NCBI RefSeq assembly: GCF_022603395.1
Contig: NZ_JAIBKA010000003.1
Coordinates: forward strand, 186,001 to 250,000
Source: Desulfoferrobacter suflitae
Lineage (GTDB): Bacteria > Desulfobacterota > Syntrophobacteria > Syntrophobacterales > Syntrophobacteraceae
Length of the DNA: 64,000 nt
Direction of reading: 5' to 3'
The notes beneath the pieces were generated by a model. The model had not been told where the DNA came from. It saw only the letters and a list, made by a program, of their open reading frames with translations, and did no database searches. Position numbers and translations under genes: made by a program. Positions 37,535-46,695 of the stretch are shown here, piece after piece (position 1 is the first letter of the stretch; each line of letters begins with the position of its first letter).

Positions 37535-40500
37535 GCGTACTTTCTGCCGTAGATCATGTAGTAGACGGTGGGAACAACAACCAGGGTGAACAGGGTGGAG
37601 GCAAAGAGCCCGAAAATCAGCGCCCAGGCAAGCCCCGAAAAGATCGGGTCGAGGGTGATGGGCCAGGCGCCAAGCGCCGTCGTTGCCGCAGTGAGCAGAA
37701 TCGGGCGCAGCCGCACCGCACCGCTTTCCAGGATGGCCTCTTTGAAGGGCAGTCCCTGGGCTACCGCATCGTCGATGAATTCAATCAATACCACCGAATT
37801 GCGCACCACAATTCCCCCCAGCGCTATCATTCCGATCATGCTGGTGGCGGTAAAGAACACCAGGCTCTGGTAGCCGCCGATTTTGCCCCCCACCACTAGA
37901 TTCAACAGCCAGAATCCGGGCATGATGCCGATCAGGGTCAGGGGAATGGCCGACATGATCACCAGGGGTATCAGGTACGACCCGGTCTGGATGATGAGGA
38001 GCAGATAAATGCCGAGCAGGGCGACGCCGAAGGCAATGCCCAGGTCCCGGAAAACCTGCAGCGTGATCTGCCATTCCCCTTCTCCCGACCAGTGGGCGCG
38101 AAGGCCATCCGGCAGCGGTTCCCCGGCAATCTGTGCCTGCATGTCGAGAATCGCCTCAGCCGGGGCCCGTCCCGCCATTTCCCCATAGACATACACCACT
38201 CTTTCCAGATTCTTGTGATATATCGTCTGATCTTCGGAAATTTGCACAAAGTTGCCGATTTCTCCCAGGGAGATCAGGTGACCGCTCCGGGTTTTCACCA
38301 CAATCCGGGAAAGCTCGGCCATGCCGGAGCGCTCCTCCCGCGGCAGCACCAGCCTGACCAGCAGCGGCTGCCGCTCATCGGCCAGATGCACGGTGCTCGG
38401 CGACACACCGCTCAATGCCAGCTGTAGAGTCTGAACCACCTGGTCGGGATGGACCCCGTGCACGGCGGCTTTTTGCTTGTCGATGAGAAAGTCGATCTTG
38501 TTTCTTGGCGTTTCCACCGTGTCGTCGATGTCCGTCACACCAGGCTCTTCGGCCATAACGCGTTTGACCTGCTGAGCGGCCGCAATGAGCTCCGCATAGG
38601 TCTTATCCGGCGCACCGTAGATCTCGGCCACGATGGTGGCCAGTACCGGCGGCCCGGGAGGCGTCTCCACGATTTGAATAGTGGCCTGCTGCCTGCGCGC
38701 AATTTCCTCCAGATCGTTGCGCAGGCGCAGCACTATCTCGTGGCTTTGCTGCCGGCGCCGTTCCTTGTCCGCCAGGTTGATGCGGATATCGGCCACGTTG
38801 GGTCCCTGCCGCAGATAGTAATGGCGTACCAGACCGTTGAAATCGATGGGCGATGAGGTCCCCACATAGGATACGAAGTGGGTTACCTCGGGCACCTGGC
38901 GAAGATAGGCTTCAAAGGCCGTGACTACCCGATTGGTGGCTTCCAGTGTGGTTCCTTCCGGCATGTCCACGACAATCTGGAATTCGCTCTTGTTGTCAAA
39001 CGGCAGCATTTTCAGCGGCACCAGGCGCAGCAGGGCGAGTGAGGCAGAAGCCAGCAGCAGCACGACTATTGCCGTCAGCAGCAGAGTCCGTTGGAAGCGC
39101 GACTCGAGGAAGGGTTCAAGAATCCGCCGATACCCGCTTTTCACCCATTGGGGAACGACATCCCGCCCTCGATCCCGATCTTCCCCTTCACTGCCGAATC
39201 TTTTCAGCAGGTGATACGCCAGCCAGGGGACCACGGTGAGCGCCCCGACGGTGGAGAAGGTCACCGCCAGCGGCACATTGATGGCCATGGGCGCCATATA
39301 CGGCCCCATCATGCCGGTGATGAAAAACATGGGAGCAAAGGAAACGATGATGGCCAGGGTGGAGATGATAACCGGAGGCAAAACCTCGTTTACTGCGTAG
39401 AGTGTGGCATCATGCGGATTTTTCTTGCGCATCAGAATGTGGCGCTGGATGTTGTCCACGTTGGTGACGGGGTCGTCGACCACCAGTCCCAGGGAGAGAA
39501 TCAGTGCAAATAGAGTCACCCGGTTGATGGTGTAGCCCACCATGTAGTTCACGAACAGGGAAAGGGCGAAGCTGACCGGCACGGATACGGCCACCACCAG
39601 ACCTTCCCGCCAACCCATGGTGAAGGCGATCAACCCTACCACCGTGATGATGGCAAAAAACAGGGAAGAGAGCAGATCGTCCACTTTGGCATCGGCGGTG
39701 CGACCATAGTTCCTGGTCACCTCAACCCTCACGTCGTCCGGGATGACCGTCCGCTGCAGCTCCTCCAGCCGATCCAGTATATTCTGCGCCACATCGACGG
39801 CGTTGGTTCCCTTTTTTTTGGCCAATGCCAGAGTGACGGCGGGGAAAACCGCGGCCGGGGAGGATTGGCTGCGCTCCCGCAAATCGTGATGGGAAAATCC
39901 AATGCGCGAGTAATTGCGCACCTCTTCGGGCCCGTCAATCAAGCGCGCCACATCACGCACCTGCACCGGGCGACCGTCATGAACACCAACCACCAGCGCT
40001 CCAACCTCCTCCACCGAGGTGATGAAAGCATCCGAGCTGACGGTGATGTGTCTGTCCAGCTGTTCATAGGACCCGGCCGTGATGGACACATCGGCTCCCT
40101 GCAAAGTGCGCTGCACTTCAAGGGGCGAAACCTGAAGGCCGGCCATCCTTTCCGGGTCCAGCTCAACCCTGATTTCTCTGGTTCGCCCCCCGACGATTCC
40201 GGTTCTCGAGATATCTTCGATGCTTTCGAGCCTGGCCAACACCTCCTGACCGATGCGGTGCAGCTCGTGATCGTCATATCGGTCCGAATACAAGGTCAGA
40301 TTGACAATCGGCACATCATCGATCTCCACCGGCTTGATCACCCAACCGCGCACGCCGGGCGGCACGGCATCGATATTCATACTGATCTTGGTATTCAGCC
40401 GCACCAGCGATTGGACCATGTCCTGGCCGACAAAAAAGCGCACGGTGACGATAGCCATATCCCGCCGCGACATGGAGTAGACGTATTCCACCCCTTCGAT

Positions 40501-40755
40501 TTGCCAGAGCAGCCTTTCCAGGGGAGTGGCCACCAGCTTTTCCACTTCTTCGGCGCTGGCGCCGGGAAACTGAACGAACACATCGGCGAGCGGGACCACG
40601 ATCTGCGGATCTTCTTCGCGCGGCGTGGCAATGATGGCGGCGCTACCCAAAAACAAGGCGAACACCAGCAGGATGACAGACAACTGCGAAGTGAGGAACT
40701 TTTCGACAATCCCGGCAATCAGTCCCAGTCTGGCAGGCGGCTGACAATCATTCAT
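37531..40755 (-). CDS. RND family inner-membrane efflux pump
   Basis: 1074 residues from ATG 40755 (overlapping the adaptor stop by 8 nt). Twelve-helix HAE/HME-like layout: the first helix SVILLVFALFLGSAAIIATP; periplasmic porter blocks FPGASAEEVEKLVATPLERLLWQIEGVEYVYS and GADVSITAGSYEQLDRHI; large transmembrane cluster VVDDPVTNVDNIQRH (the charge-relay Asp pair appears as VDDPVTN); second half with ITLIG IMPGFW and LIEFIDDAVAQGLPF. The AcrB-type family of small-molecule or metal pumps. Driven by proton-motive force; substrate not readable. Third gene of the outer-membrane factor-adaptor-pump operon. Confidence 0.93.
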   Translation of the reverse strand: MNDCQPPARLGLIAGIVEKFLTSQLSVILLVFALFLGSAAIIATPREEDPQIVVPLADVFVQFPGASAEEVEKLVATPLERLLWQIEGVEYVYSMSRRDMAIVTVRFFVGQDMVQSLVRLNTKISMNIDAVPPGVRGWVIKPVEIDDVPIVNLTLYSDRYDDHELHRIGQEVLARLESIEDISRTGIVGGRTREIRVELDPERMAGLQVSPLEVQRTLQGADVSITAGSYEQLDRHITVSSDAFITSVEEVGALVVGVHDGRPVQVRDVARLIDGPEEVRNYSRIGFSHHDLRERSQSSPAAVFPAVTLALAKKKGTNAVDVAQNILDRLEELQRTVIPDDVRVEVTRNYGRTADAKVDDLLSSLFFAIITVVGLIAFTMGWREGLVVAVSVPVSFALSLFVNYMVGYTINRVTLFALILSLGLVVDDPVTNVDNIQRHILMRKKNPHDATLYAVNEVLPPVIISTLAIIVSFAPMFFITGMMGPYMAPMAINVPLAVTFSTVGALTVVPWLAYHLLKRFGSEGEDRDRGRDVVPQWVKSGYRRILEPFLESRFQRTLLLTAIVVLLLASASLALLRLVPLKMLPFDNKSEFQIVVDMPEGTTLEATNRVVTAFEAYLRQVPEVTHFVSYVGTSSPIDFNGLVRHYYLRQGPNVADIRINLADKERRRQQSHEIVLRLRNDLEEIARRQQATIQIVETPPGPPVLATIVAEIYGAPDKTYAELIAAAQQVKRVMAEEPGVTDIDDTVETPRNKIDFLIDKQKAAVHGVHPDQVVQTLQLALSGVSPSTVHLADERQPLLVRLVLPREERSGMAELSRIVVKTRSGHLISLGEIGNFVQISEDQTIYHKNLERVVYVYGEMAGRAPAEAILDMQAQIAGEPLPDGLRAHWSGEGEWQITLQVFRDLGIAFGVALLGIYLLLIIQTGSYLIPLVIMSAIPLTLIGIMPGFWLLNLVVGGKIGGYQSLVFFTATSMIGMIALGGIVVRNSVVLIEFIDDAVAQGLPFKEAILESGAVRLRPILLTAATTALGAWPITLDPIFSGLAWALIFGLFASTLFTLVVVPTVYYMIYGRKYA

Positions 40756-41935
40756 CGGCTTGCATCCACAGCGCGACCGTTTCGTTTCCGGAAAGGCCCG
40801 AGAGGATCTCCACCGAGTCGTCGATGCGCCGACCGACCTTGACGTACAGATCCGTCCAGACACCGTCCAGTTGCGCGCGCACCACATCGAGCTGCCCGAT
40901 GCGGCGCAGTGCTGCGGCCGGCAGCAGAACGGCCCGGCGCTCCTCAATGGGAACATAGAGTCTGCCGAACATGCCGGAATATAGGCCGTCGGCAGCAGGC
41001 AGGCGCACCTTCACCAGGAAAGTACGACTGGCCGCATCCCCCAAGGGGACCACTTCCTCCACCACACCCTCCAGCCGGACCTGTAATGCGTCTATGAATA
41101 CGGCCAACTTTGACTGGAGCAGCAGCTTGCCGATCAAACCCTCGCGCACATGCGCTTCCAGCCTGAGCACATCGGTCGACTGCAGGATCAGCAAAGGCTT
41201 GCCCGGGGTGGCCAAATCGCCGGGGTCAACCAGGCGCTGGGCGATCTGCCCGGTGCGCGGGGCCACAATCCTGGCATAGCCCAGGTTGATTTGGGCCTCT
41301 TCCAAAACCTTCCTTGCCCGCTCCACCCCGGCCGCAGCGGCGGCAACCGCACTGCCGGCCTGTTCCACTCCAGCCGCGGCCTGCCGATAACCCGCTTCCG
41401 CCCGCTCCAAATCCTGCCTGGTGGCCGCCTCCTGCTCGGCATAGGTCTTGATCCGGCGGTAATTTGCCTGCGCTTCCGCATGGGCCGCCCGAGCGGCAAT
41501 CAAAGCCTGCTCGAAGCGTCGTTTATCGGCTTCAACCGCATGCAGAGCCTGGGAGGCCTGGTCGAGCCGCGCCGTGAGGTCCCGGTCGTCGATTTGCACC
41601 AGAGCGGCCCCTTCTTCCACCATGTCGCCGGGGCGCACCGCAACCGCAATGATTCGGCCGCTCACCCGGGCTGAAATGGCCGCTTGCATCTCCGAGCGGA
41701 CCGTGCCCACTGCCTCATAATACTGCGGGATCATCGCCACAGTGGCGCGCACCGTCCGCCCGGGAGGCGGTTCCTGTCGTTCGGCCTCCACCCGGCCGGG
41801 TTGAATGACTCCCGTGCGGAACACTCCCGCCATATAAAGCATCAATGCAACGAGGAGTATAACCGCCGCAATGAGCGGCATGGTTTTGCGTAATTCAATC
41901 TGCACAGGCATTGGCATTTCCCCCTCAGCCATCAT
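40748..41935 (-). CDS. RND periplasmic adaptor (membrane fusion protein)
   Basis: 395 residues; the true start may be a few codons later (MPMPVQIELRKTMPLIAAVILL). One N-terminal anchor helix, lipoyl-like half VGTVRSEMQAAISARVSGRIIAVAVRPGDMVEEGAALVQID, a long coiled-coil hairpin rich in Ala/Arg/Glu (about residues 100-210), the second lipoyl half NLGYARIVAPRTGQIAQRLVDPGDLATPG, and beta-barrel domains. Bridges pump and outer-membrane factor. Overlaps both neighbours slightly. Confidence 0.93.
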   Translation of the reverse strand: MMAEGEMPMPVQIELRKTMPLIAAVILLVALMLYMAGVFRTGVIQPGRVEAERQEPPPGRTVRATVAMIPQYYEAVGTVRSEMQAAISARVSGRIIAVAVRPGDMVEEGAALVQIDDRDLTARLDQASQALHAVEADKRRFEQALIAARAAHAEAQANYRRIKTYAEQEAATRQDLERAEAGYRQAAAGVEQAGSAVAAAAAGVERARKVLEEAQINLGYARIVAPRTGQIAQRLVDPGDLATPGKPLLILQSTDVLRLEAHVREGLIGKLLLQSKLAVFIDALQVRLEGVVEEVVPLGDAASRTFLVKVRLPAADGLYSGMFGRLYVPIEERRAVLLPAAALRRIGQLDVVRAQLDGVWTDLYVKVGRRIDDSVEILSGLSGNETVALWMQADE

Positions 41936-43389
41936 CGTCCTGCTGCCGCAAACCCGCGGCTGCCGAAATAGCCCAACGCCCGACCCATATCGGCCTGCGC
42001 TTTTCTCGCGTCATAACGCGCGGAAGTATCGAGGATTCTGGCTCTGTTGCGCGCCAGTTCGACGTCCATGTAGCGAACGATGGTGGCGGAACCTCCTTCG
42101 TATTCTCGCTGAACCAGCCGCAGAGCCTCTTCAGCTTGAGCCACACTGGCCCGGGTTACCGCCAGCCTGGCCTCGGCTTCGGATTTCCGCAGGTAGGCGG
42201 TTTTTACATCCAGTTGAATGGATTGGGTCGCCTTGCGGTCGGCGGCCAGCATTTCGTCCAGCACGGCTCTCGCTCGATTGAGCCTGGCGCCGGTACTGAA
42301 GCCGCTAAACAAATCCCAATTGAGAATAACGCCCACGGTCCAGTTCACCCTGTCGGCATCGTAGGCTAAATCCGCGTCATCGAAATAAGTCTTTGCCTGC
42401 AGATCGACCTGGGGCAGGTATTCACCCCGCGTCTCGTCCAGGGACATCTTGGCAGCGATCAATTGCTGCCGGACCTTCAGCAGCTCCGGCCGCATGCCCA
42501 AAGCCCGCTCCATGCCGCTCTCATAGTCCACGGGGAGTTGAGGCGGCTGCCACTCTTCCCCCGTGAGCCTGATCGGGGTATCGACATCGCCCCCCAGAAG
42601 ATTAGCCAGCGAGGCCAAAGCAAGATCATAGTGGTTTTGCGCCTGAACCAGCTCCGCTTCGGCCTGCGCCAGACGCACCTGCAGTGACAGCACCTCGGAT
42701 TTTAAGGCGCCGCCCGCCTGGTATTTTACGGTGACATCTTTGAGCTGGGCGCTTACCGTATCGATTGAATCGGCGGCGATCTCCTTGAAATCCTTCGCTG
42801 CCAAAGTCGAGTAGTAAGCCTGGATGACCGATGCCACCAGGGCGTTTTCCACCGCACTCTTGTCCAATTCACTGATTTCCATGCCGGTCTCGGCAATCCT
42901 TCTCCTGAGCAGGTCTCTTCCGCCGCGATAGAGATTATACCTGGCGGCGATTCCGCTCTCGAAGTTGCGAAAAAATCCGGGATCGTTAAAATCGGCATTG
43001 GGCGGCAACTGCCGCTCGTCTATTTTTTTGAACAGATAGGCAGACGGTGCATCGCCCGCCAAAAATTCGGTGTAGATGCCAAGAGACGGCCAGAAAGCTG
43101 CATTCGCCTCATCGATCATGGTTTCCGATTGGCGAATGCGCGCGGCAGCCATTGCGACATCGGGATTGTTGTGCAGTGCGATGCGAACCGCATCGGCCAT
43201 CCCGATGGGCTGTTCCAGGAGGGCCACATCGGGTTTGCATTGCGGCTGTGCGGCGAGAGCCGCAGCGGCAGGCTGCGGGCCGTACTCGGCAACGATTTCT
43301 TCGTAGTTGTAGGCACGCTGTGGAGTGCACGCTCCCAGGAGTCCGCCGACCAGAGCAAGCGCAAAAATTATATGGGCCATTCTTACCAT
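41932..43389 (-). CDS. TolC/NodT-family outer-membrane factor lipoprotein
   Basis: 485 residues from ATG 43389. Signal with lipobox LLGAC (near residue 21-22). The two OEP repeats are shown by AVRIALHNNPDVAMAAARIRQSE and SLQVRLAQAEAELVQAQNHYDLALASLANLLG, and the second by LLKVRQQLIAAKMSLDETRGEYLPQVDL and TASVAQAEEALRLVQREYEGGSATIVRYMD. First gene of the efflux operon, overlapping the adaptor by 4 nt. Confidence 0.9.
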   Translation of the reverse strand: MVRMAHIIFALALVGGLLGACTPQRAYNYEEIVAEYGPQPAAAALAAQPQCKPDVALLEQPIGMADAVRIALHNNPDVAMAAARIRQSETMIDEANAAFWPSLGIYTEFLAGDAPSAYLFKKIDERQLPPNADFNDPGFFRNFESGIAARYNLYRGGRDLLRRRIAETGMEISELDKSAVENALVASVIQAYYSTLAAKDFKEIAADSIDTVSAQLKDVTVKYQAGGALKSEVLSLQVRLAQAEAELVQAQNHYDLALASLANLLGGDVDTPIRLTGEEWQPPQLPVDYESGMERALGMRPELLKVRQQLIAAKMSLDETRGEYLPQVDLQAKTYFDDADLAYDADRVNWTVGVILNWDLFSGFSTGARLNRARAVLDEMLAADRKATQSIQLDVKTAYLRKSEAEARLAVTRASVAQAEEALRLVQREYEGGSATIVRYMDVELARNRARILDTSARYDARKAQADMGRALGYFGSRGFAAAGR

Positions 43390-43889
43390 TGATCCCTGCT
43401 CTAACCATGATCCAGCCGCGCTGCAGAGGTGGATCTCAGAATTCACATTACCGCTTCAGTAAGCCAGCCATACAGAGCCCCTTATCACCGGTGCACTGCG
43501 GTCCCAAAAGGTTGAGTGCACTGCTTCAGGATCAGCTATAACCCGGAGAGTCCCTTTCTATACCTTATCGAGTGTAGGGTCAATTGCAGTCGTTTCCTTT
43601 TGTGCCCCACCAGCAGCCATAGGGATTGTCCGCACGAAACCGCTCCATTCTCTTCAAACAGCGCGAACCGCATCAAGAACTGCCCGTGGGTGAGTCCGAT
43701 CGAGGCCGGGCTGTCCTGATAAGCACGGGTGAGCTTCCGCCTGGGCGTACCGAGTCTGAAACAGATGCAATCCTTGAAAAGCATGAGCCAATCTCCGTGG
43801 GACAGATGTCAACTCAAATCGGCTCGGCAAAGGACTTTAATGATATTGTGGACGTATGGAGCTCACCATCCTGTCACACGCCTGAATCT
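43390..43889. other. intergenic region, efflux operon promoter expected
   Basis: Between the acyl-CoA dehydrogenase stop and the outer-membrane factor start. The minus-strand open frame 43536-43784 (82 codons) has no recognised motif and no good ribosome site, so it is not called. No operator-like inverted repeat is clear. Confidence 0.4.
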
Positions 43890-45047
43890 TCATCGGTTGG
43901 GGGAATGCCCGCAGGCAATGCCGCCAATGATGAGCTTTTGAACGTTGCTTGTGCCCTCCACCATCTGGTAGGATTTCACGTCCCGGTAGAAACGGGCAAT
44001 GGGATATTCGGTGGAAAACCCATAGGAACCAAAGATCTTCATAGCCTCGTTGGCCGCCTTCACTGCCGATTCGGAGGCAAAGTACTTGGCCACCGAAGTC
44101 TGAAGCTGGTTGGGAAGACCACGATCTTTCAAGAAAGCGGCATGGTAGACCAGGAGTTGCGCCGCCTGATGCTCCGCTACCATATCCGCGATTTGTCCCT
44201 GGATCAGCTGGAATTTGGAGACCGGCTGCCCGAACTGAGTCCGTTCGTTGGCATACTTGATGGCCAGTTCCACGCATGCTCCACCCACTCCCAGTGCTCC
44301 GGCGGCACAGCTGATGCGGGTGTTGCCAAGCATCCACATGCAGATTTTGAAACCGTCGCCCGGTTTTCCCAGGAGCGAATCCTTGGGAATTCGAGCATCT
44401 TCACAGATGATCTCACCGGTGGGAGACGAGAACAGTCCCAGTTTGGTTTCGATGGCCGAGGTGGTGATTCCCGGCGTGTTCTTCAGGTCCACCACAAAGC
44501 AGCTCAGTCCTTTGTGTTTCTTCTCCCGGTCCGTGCAGGCGTAGAGCAGACCGTAATCGCCCACGGGTGCATTGCTGATCCACATTTTCTGGCCGTTTAA
44601 CAGCCAATGATCGCCGGCGTCCCTGGCAGAGAGCTTCATACCGGCCACATCGGAACCCGCGTCTGGTTCCGAGATGGCGAAAAACCCGAGCTTTTCACCC
44701 GATACCCATCCAGGGATGTATTTCTTCTTCTGCTCTTCCGTCCCGAACCGGTTGACCGTAACGGCTGGACCGATATTTTGCAGATTGAAGGGCAGCCGCC
44801 AGGACGGCGAAACCCTGGCCAGCTGTTCGGTCATGAGCACCGATTCCACATAGCCCATGCCATTGCCACCGTATTCTTCCGGCAGGCAACAGCCGAAGAA
44901 CCCCAGGTCCCCCATTTTTTTAACGATCTCGGGTCTGAACCGGTGTTCCTTCTCATCCTCTTCCATGATGGGACGGATTTCGTTTTCGGCAAAACGCTTT
45001 GCCTGTTCTTGAACCATTCTTTGTTCTTCGTTCAGCAGAAAGTCCAT
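43890..45047 (-). CDS. acyl-CoA dehydrogenase family flavoenzyme
   Basis: 385 residues, full length. FAD-binding blocks: FFAISEPDAGSDVAGM, KMWISNAPVGDYGLLYA, then NERTQFGQPVSKFQLIQGQIADM and IFGSYGFSTEYPIARFYRDVKSYQMVEGTSNVQ, where Glu in VEGTS sits at the usual catalytic-base place of butyryl/glutaryl-type enzymes. Oxidises acyl-CoA to enoyl-CoA, with electron transfer flavoprotein as acceptor. The substrate cannot be fixed; the local context has no ETF or other beta-oxidation gene except the thiolase-like tail ORF upstream. GGAGAGAGGTC precedes the ATG. Confidence 0.92.
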   Translation of the reverse strand: MDFLLNEEQRMVQEQAKRFAENEIRPIMEEDEKEHRFRPEIVKKMGDLGFFGCCLPEEYGGNGMGYVESVLMTEQLARVSPSWRLPFNLQNIGPAVTVNRFGTEEQKKKYIPGWVSGEKLGFFAISEPDAGSDVAGMKLSARDAGDHWLLNGQKMWISNAPVGDYGLLYACTDREKKHKGLSCFVVDLKNTPGITTSAIETKLGLFSSPTGEIICEDARIPKDSLLGKPGDGFKICMWMLGNTRISCAAGALGVGGACVELAIKYANERTQFGQPVSKFQLIQGQIADMVAEHQAAQLLVYHAAFLKDRGLPNQLQTSVAKYFASESAVKAANEAMKIFGSYGFSTEYPIARFYRDVKSYQMVEGTSNVQKLIIGGIACGHSPNR

Positions 45048-45068
45048 GACCTCTCTCCTTGATTGTTC

Positions 45069-45395
45069 TTAAATGCCCTTCAAGTTGACGGTAACCTCTT
45101 GTCCTCCGCTCCCGCAGATGGTTCTCAAAGGATCGAAAGTTCCGCGCCGCACCATTTTGTGGACCAGCGTCACCATGATTGCCGCAGCGGGATAGGTGAG
45201 GGTGGGATCATAGGTCCCATTCCCCTTGCCACAAAGGTTACAGGGGGATTTCTCGGGCTGCGAGGAGGCGCTGCTTCGCTCCCGCAATCTTTTGACAATG
45301 TTGCAACCCAACGAACGGCACGACATCACCGTCAGTTGGTCCTCCATGACTTTCTTTGTCCAGGAAATCTTGCCGCTCTCCGCGGAGTCGTGCAT
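45069..45395 (-). CDS. hypothetical cysteine-rich ORF with thiolase-like C-terminus
   Basis: 108 residues, ending 21 bp before the acyl-CoA dehydrogenase on the same strand. A cysteine set SCRSLGC ... SPCNLCGKGNG looks zinc-ribbon-like. The final 35 residues (AAAIMVTLVHKMVRRG ... TICGSGGQEVTV) resemble the C-terminal end of thiolases (VTLLHEM-RRG ... L-TMCIGGGQG), but the catalytic GHP histidine is replaced. Either a small protein of its own or the remains of a thiolase gene. ATG 45347 is an alternative start. Confidence 0.5.
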   Translation of the reverse strand: MHDSAESGKISWTKKVMEDQLTVMSCRSLGCNIVKRLRERSSASSQPEKSPCNLCGKGNGTYDPTLTYPAAAIMVTLVHKMVRRGTFDPLRTICGSGGQEVTVNLKGI

Positions 45396-45439
45396 CGTTC
45401 CAAGGGAGCCGATATTGTATCGCTTCCAGGATAATTTTT

Positions 45440-45680
45440 TAATTGAATTTAAAAGTCCCCGTCCTGTGGGCGGGGTCAGAGTTGTTTGGCTTGGCCTGAA
45501 ATAAACCTGCTGTTACACCTCCATTTGGATTGTCCCCACAATTCAAGATGAAGGAGTAGCGAGTGAGCAGGTTTCGAAAAACATCGCATGTTATCTGGCA
45601 TTGTCAATACCATATTGTATGGGTTCCGAAGTACCGTTTTCGGGTGTTGACCGGGTTCGTGTGTGGCCCGGCTTTTTAGC
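45440..45680 (+). mobile_element. IS200/IS605-type element fragment
   Basis: A left-end-like hairpin TCCCCGTCC-TGT-GGGCGGGG (45456-45475) precedes, by about 90 bp, a truncated transposase start. Only the beginning of a TnpA frame remains and no right end is seen. Borders are approximate. Confidence 0.6.
45563..45679 (+). pseudogene. tnpA: truncated IS200-family transposase TnpA
   Basis: GTG-started frame of 38 codons. The first 31 residues include SHVIWHCQYHIVWVPKYRFR, the standard TnpA opening, whose HUH nuclease His would lie further downstream. The match breaks at VLTGF and a TAG follows. The remainder of about 110 residues is lost. Confidence 0.75.
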
Positions 45681-45722
45681 TCTCAAAAAGTGGGGACTAT
45701 GTGGGGACTAAAATCGAGGAAA

Positions 45723-45748
45723 CAAAAAAGGGACTGCATAGAGTCCCC
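45723..45748 (-). terminator. rho-independent terminator after tRNA-Thr
   Basis: On the minus strand GGGACT ... AGTCCC with a six-base loop is followed by six T (45729-45724). It lies 17 nt after the tRNA 3' end. Its location fits the end of the tRNA-Thr transcript. Confidence 0.75.
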
Positions 45749-45765
45749 TAAGTCATCGATTTTAT

Positions 45766-45840
45766 TGGAGCCGGCGATGGGATTCGAACCCGCGACCTGC
45801 TGATTACGAATCAGCTGCTCTACCCCTGAGCTACGCCGGC
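45766..45840 (-). tRNA. tRNA-Thr (CGT)
   Basis: 75 nt with encoded CCA. Acceptor GCCGGCG / CGCCGGC, D arm GCTCAGGGGTAGAGC, anticodon stem GCTGA / TCAGC with anticodon CGT, T arm GCGGG-TTCGAAT-CCCAT. The T stem has a C-A mismatch (position 45778), unlike the usual CCCGT, so it may be a slightly weakened gene. A terminator follows. Confidence 0.9.
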
Positions 45841-46113
45841 CCAAGTGTGATTTGGCTTGTACCATGCGGACCCGGGGGTGTCAAGCGCTCGTCTTCGGAT
45901 GTCCTGTACGGGCGGGGGGGGGGGGGGTGACAAGACGGCCAAATAGACATCTGCCCGTCTTGAAAGGGCAGTCCCCGGGCAGGCTGCATGATGAAGACAG
46001 GACGCTTTTAATGGGCTGTCGGATGTTAGCGGATGGGCCTGAATCGGATGGTTCCCATTCGGACTGCAAGCGCGGACAAAATCCGGGGCGAGGTCCTGGA
46101 AGCCGGGATTCTC
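45841..46113. other. non-coding stretch with a G14 homopolymer
   Basis: Apart from the uninterrupted run of 14 G at 45914-45927, no gene or promoter is recognised. It separates the tRNA-Thr gene from the end of the hypothetical gene on the same strand. Confidence 0.6.
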
Positions 46114-46695
46114 TCAATACAATTCGAAAAAAGACTCCGTCCCGAGCGTCTTGACGAATCTTCCGAGCAGCTTGTTCAACCTGTCTGCCGCCCCGATGCC
46201 GATCCAGTCGTCTATGGACCCTTTAAAACAGTATCGCTCCGGCAAGAAAATCCGGCGTTCCTCATCCACCAGCCTGAACCTCATAACAGCCGTGTAGCTC
46301 AGCGATCGGATAATGCTTTCCTCCAGCCGGGACGGGGAAATCAAAATGAAGCTATCCGCGTAACTCGCCTTGAGTCCATCCACATCCTGATCCGATTCGT
46401 GAACCGTGATTGTCTTGCCCCTGGCCTGAACCAGATAGCGTCTCGATCTTTTTATACTTTTGACGGCGGTTTCCACCGCCGTCTTCTCGGCATCGGTAAT
46501 CGATCGTGGTTTACAACGTTGAAGAAAGACTTGTGCTCTGAGCGGTTCCTCGTAGATTTCATAGCCATCTGGCAGCGATTCAACCAGATCCCCCTTGATC
46601 TTCATCGAGAAGTAGTATTTGGGTTTGCCGGTCTTTGTTGTTCCCCGGTGGAGATAGTAAGTCTGGCCCTTGCGGTTGACATATTGGAACGGCAT
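46114..46695 (-). CDS. conserved hypothetical protein (KGxTYYLHxGxTKTGKP type)
   Basis: 193 residues from ATG 46695, which has GGAG 8 nt upstream; longer frames to 47076 lack support. The N-terminus RKGQTYYLHRGTTKTGKPKY is a beta-rich opening that I recognise from hypothetical proteins in diverse bacteria. SIKRSRRYLVQARGKTITVHES and a C-terminal FKGSIDDWIGIGAADRLNKL follow. No catalytic motif or membrane segment; function unknown. Confidence 0.65.
   Translation of the reverse strand: MPFQYVNRKGQTYYLHRGTTKTGKPKYYFSMKIKGDLVESLPDGYEIYEEPLRAQVFLQRCKPRSITDAEKTAVETAVKSIKRSRRYLVQARGKTITVHESDQDVDGLKASYADSFILISPSRLEESIIRSLSYTAVMRFRLVDEERRIFLPERYCFKGSIDDWIGIGAADRLNKLLGRFVKTLGTESFFELY

Noticed and set aside
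43536-43784. 82-codon minus-strand frame upstream of the efflux operon
   Set aside because: No ribosome site and no family signal; it is probably chance.
45680-45760. Phage-integrase-like tail reading GDYVGTKIEETKKGLHRVP
   Set aside because: The reading is explained by the tRNA-Thr terminator hairpin and repeats of GTGGGGACTA; no integrase core is nearby.
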